A stretch of 17,976 nt of DNA, from NCBI GenBank assembly GCA_023261915.1, contig JALRFT010000215.1, positions 1-17,976 on the forward strand, read 5' to 3'. Position 1 is the stretch's first letter; each line of letters starts with the position of its first letter. The notes below the pieces were generated by a model. That model was not told the origin of the DNA. It saw nothing but the letters and a program-made list of their open reading frames with translations, and did no database searches. Both the position numbers and the translations under genes were made by a program. This document shows positions 15,692 through 17,976 of this stretch, piece after piece. Origin of the DNA: Acidimicrobiales bacterium. Its GTDB lineage: Bacteria; Actinomycetota; Acidimicrobiia; Acidimicrobiales; Acidimicrobilacustridaceae.

Positions 15692-16907
15692 CGATCCTAC
15701 GCCTCATCGATTCGCCAGCCTTGACGGAGTCCGAGCACTGGCTGCGCTTACGGTGCTTGTTTTCCATGTCGCCTTCGCCACTGGAGTCGTCGCCAGCAAT
15801 CCCACCCTCGGGCCTCTGGCACGAGGAATGGGGAACCTTGGTGTCAGCGTGTTCTTTGTGCTGTCAGGCTTCCTGTTGTACCGGCCCTACGTGACCGCTC
15901 ACTTCTGCGACACGCAGCCGCGTTCTCTCCGGCGCTATGTGCGTCACCGGGTGCTCCGCATCTTCCCGGCCTATTGGCTGGCCGTCGTCGGGGCCATCGT
16001 CATGCTCGGTCTCGCCGTTCCAGCCACCGTGGGCAACATCTTCGGAATCGTGACCCTTACCGACATGTACTTTCCCCGGTCGTACCTGTCGTCCACCCCC
16101 GTGCCGGTCGCATGGACCCTCACAGCCGAGCTCGCCTTCTACTTGCTGCTTCCCATCGTCGCCATCGTGATTAGCCGCGGTATTGGTCGCCGTGCCCACA
16201 CGCCGCACAGCAAGCTCGTCGCACAGCTCGTGAGCATTGGTGCCATCATCGTCACGGCCTACCTGTATCGCTACGCAATTTTGGTGGCCGATGCCACCCG
16301 GCCTGTCAACGCCAAGCTGTGGTTCCCGAATTTCCTCGACTGGTTTGGGGGCGGAATGCTGCTCGCTGTTGCGGTGGCCTGGCGTGACCGTGGCGGACGA
16401 CTCCCTCGATGGCTCGAGAGCCTTGGAACCCGGTGGTGGCTACCTTGGCTGATCGCCGGTTGGACTTATTACATTGTCGTCGCCATGCGGGACTGGACGA
16501 TCGCCGACGACCAGGCCTTTGAGACCGGTCCGACGATCCAGCGCCTGTTCACGCTTCCAATGATGGCGATCGTCAGCGTCCTCATCGTCCTACCTGCCGT
16601 CATAGGCGAGCACCATGACGGCCTCATTGCTCGAGCCATGCGGACGCGGGTGATGGTGTGGATCGGAATGGTTTCCTACGGCATATATCTGTGGCACGTC
16701 ACCGTCATGACCTGGCTCGAACGGACCTTCGATGTTTCAGGATTCTGGCCGCTTCTCGGCGCCACGCTCGGGCTTACCCTCCCGATTGCGGCAGCGAGTT
16801 GGTACCTTCTTGAGGCTCCGTTGCTCCGGCGCAAAGATCCCCGCCCACGACGTCTCGGCCCCCGGGATGGGAGCGACGGTGCAGAGGTGCCGATGGTTCG
16901 CTCCTAG
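15681..16907 (+). CDS. Acyltransferase-3 family membrane O-acyltransferase (OafA/YrhL-like)
   Basis: The protein is 408 aa with about ten hydrophobic segments. It should move an acyl group, often acetyl, across or at the membrane to sugar hydroxyls of an envelope glycan or lipid. Visible family motifs are LDGVRALAAL (14-23), the catalytic-type His29 in VFH, FFVLSGFLLYRP (58-69), RHRVLRIFPAYW (88-99) with its conserved Arg residues, and WTLTAELAFYLLLP (145-158) with Glu150. The soluble SGNH domain found in some OafA proteins is absent, since the chain ends about 30 residues after the last helix. The GTG start at 15681 lies inside the previous gene (11-base overlap), with GGAGAG just upstream. 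It is the last gene of the operon; a strong palindrome follows 55 bases after the stop. The acyl donor and acceptor cannot be read from sequence. Confidence 0.93.
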   Translation: MTSSDPTPHRFASLDGVRALAALTVLVFHVAFATGVVASNPTLGPLARGMGNLGVSVFFVLSGFLLYRPYVTAHFCDTQPRSLRRYVRHRVLRIFPAYWLAVVGAIVMLGLAVPATVGNIFGIVTLTDMYFPRSYLSSTPVPVAWTLTAELAFYLLLPIVAIVISRGIGRRAHTPHSKLVAQLVSIGAIIVTAYLYRYAILVADATRPVNAKLWFPNFLDWFGGGMLLAVAVAWRDRGGRLPRWLESLGTRWWLPWLIAGWTYYIVVAMRDWTIADDQAFETGPTIQRLFTLPMMAIVSVLIVLPAVIGEHHDGLIARAMRTRVMVWIGMVSYGIYLWHVTVMTWLERTFDVSGFWPLLGATLGLTLPIAAASWYLLEAPLLRRKDPRPRRLGPRDGSDGAEVPMVRS

Positions 16908-16961
16908 GCGCGAACCGCCCTATGCAACACGATCTTGCGCTCGTGGATCCAGAGGTACTGT

Positions 16962-16990
16962 CGTTCGCTCCCGCCTGGCGGGAGTGAACG
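16962..16990. terminator. Palindromic hairpin, probable bidirectional terminator
   Basis: The 14-base arm at 16962-16975 (CGTTCGCTCCCGCC) is mirrored by 16977-16990 around a single T, with one G-U wobble pair; the innermost pairs must open to form a loop. It sits between the convergent stops of the acyltransferase (16907) and acyl-CoA dehydrogenase (16997) genes, where a shared terminator is expected. No T-run follows on either strand, as is common for GC-rich actinobacterial terminators. Confidence 0.75.
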
Positions 16991-16996
16991 AGTGGG

Positions 16997-17976
16997 CTAC
17001 TCGATGCGCAGGCCGGAAATGGCCCGGGAGATCACCAGTTCTTGGATCTGTTCAGTGCCTTCGAAGATGTCGAAGATCTTCGAGTCGCGGTGCCAGCGCT
17101 CAACTGGGTATTCCCGGGTGTACCCGTAACCACCGAGAATCTGGATGGCCCGCTCGGTGACCCACACCGCCGTGCGCCCGGCGTAAAGCTTCGACATCGA
17201 GCCCTCGGCGTTCTTGTACTCACCGTTGCGGCTCATCCACGCCGCCCGCCACACGAGCAGTCGGGCAGCGTCGATCTCCATGCACATGTTGGCAAGCATG
17301 AAAGCAATCGACTGGTTCTCGATGATGGCCTTGCCGAACGCCCGACGCTCCTTGGCGTACTGAAGCGAGTACTCGTAGGCCGCTCGAGCCACACCAATGG
17401 CCTGGGCACCCACGGCCGGCCGGGTGGCCTCGAAGGTGGCCATGGCCGGCTGCTTGCCGGAGCTGACGTTCTTGCCGGAGAGCGCCTCACGGGCCCGAGC
17501 CAACTTCTCGTCCAACTTCTCCTTGCCACCGAGTAGGCAGCGGCCGGGCACCCGAACGTCATCGAGAACGACCTCAGAGGTGTGCGACGCACGAATGCCG
17601 TGCTTCTTGTACTTCTGCCCCATGGAGAGACCGGGAGTGTTGGGCGGCACGATGAACGACGCCTGACCACGGCTCTTGAGTTCGGGGTCAACTGACGCCA
17701 CGACAACGTGGATGTTGGCGATCCCACCGTTGGTGATCCACGCCTTGGTGCCGTTGAGCACCCACTCATCCTTGGCCTCGTCGTAGACGGCCCGGGTACG
17801 AAGGCTGGAAACGTCGGAGCCGGCGTCGGGTTCAGACACGCAGAAAGCGCCGAGCTTCACGTCGTCGGCATCGCCATAGCACTGGGGAACCCATTCGATG
17901 GTCTGCTCCGGTGTGCCCGATCCGGCAATGCCGGCGGCGGCCAAACCGGAACCAAAGATCGAGAGGCCAATACCGG
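16997..17976 (-). CDS. Acyl-CoA dehydrogenase, C-terminal part (5' end outside window)
   Basis: The frame is open to the right edge and gives 325 residues, so about 70-90 N-terminal residues are missing compared with the usual 380-410. The edge reads GLSIFGSGLAAAG in frame, so the TTG codon at 17944 is internal and not a start. The flavoprotein introduces an alpha,beta double bond into acyl-CoA using FAD and passes electrons to ETF. Family motifs seen are SEPDAGSDVSSL (FAD/substrate-binding middle domain), AWITNGG, the ERRAFGKAI helix with its conserved Arg, and FEGTEQIQ near the C-terminus. The Glu of that last motif sits at the position of the catalytic base in medium-chain enzymes. Chain length and branch preference are not visible. 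It converges with the glycan operon and is probably not part of it. Confidence 0.95.
   Translation of the reverse strand, partial: GIGLSIFGSGLAAAGIAGSGTPEQTIEWVPQCYGDADDVKLGAFCVSEPDAGSDVSSLRTRAVYDEAKDEWVLNGTKAWITNGGIANIHVVVASVDPELKSRGQASFIVPPNTPGLSMGQKYKKHGIRASHTSEVVLDDVRVPGRCLLGGKEKLDEKLARAREALSGKNVSSGKQPAMATFEATRPAVGAQAIGVARAAYEYSLQYAKERRAFGKAIIENQSIAFMLANMCMEIDAARLLVWRAAWMSRNGEYKNAEGSMSKLYAGRTAVWVTERAIQILGGYGYTREYPVERWHRDSKIFDIFEGTEQIQELVISRAISGLRIE

Noticed and set aside
1..17976. CRISPR arrays, insertion sequences, phage genes or direct repeats
   Set aside because: None seen on either strand; composition and gene packing look uniform and chromosomal.

Overview
This is a high-GC, gene-dense window with GTG and TTG starts and many 1-11 base gene overlaps. 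The gene content suggests an actinobacterium. An Acidimicrobiia-type lineage fits best: there is an AftD-like DUF3367 glycosyltransferase, a YceI/cytochrome/copper-monooxygenase fusion, and an acyl-CoA dehydrogenase with no mycolic-acid genes nearby. That placement is inferred from family content, not from a marker gene. I see no RNA gene, insertion sequence, CRISPR array or phage gene.

Left part (1-5403). The window opens in the last 34 codons of a plus-strand gene with a RodZ/DUF4115-like C-terminus. Converging on it is a large membrane-anchored redox protein (118-2217, minus) that joins a YceI lipocalin-like domain, a CxxCH haem domain and a PHM-type copper monooxygenase domain. Upstream on the same strand is a PaaI-like hotdog thioesterase (2304-2978). 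Divergent from it is a 765-residue ABC-exporter-like protein (3106-5403). All of its ATPase motifs are destroyed, and it carries a C-terminal cyclic-nucleotide-binding-like domain followed by a winged-helix-like segment.

Middle and right part (5404-16907). After about 300 bases without a convincing gene comes a GT4 glycosyltransferase (5708-6880, plus), convergent with a minus-strand cysD-cysN-cysC operon (9684 down to 6897). This operon encodes ATP sulfurylase and APS kinase and makes the sulfate donor PAPS. Divergent from cysD is a tightly overlapping four-gene plus-strand operon: an AftD-like GT-C arabinofuranosyltransferase-family protein with two discoidin-like modules (9832-13911), a PAPS-dependent sulfotransferase (13908-14939), a single-pass exported protein with a LamG-like domain (14936-15691), and an acyltransferase-3 membrane O-acyltransferase (15681-16907). 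My reading is that 6897-16907 is an envelope-glycan module: cysDNC supplies PAPS, the sulfotransferase transfers sulfate to a glycan or lipid precursor, and the GT-C and acyltransferase proteins extend and acylate the product at the membrane. This sulfated, acylated envelope-glycan module is the most interesting candidate system here.

The window closes with a strong palindrome, probably a bidirectional terminator (16962-16990), and the C-terminal part of an acyl-CoA dehydrogenase (minus) that runs off the right edge.
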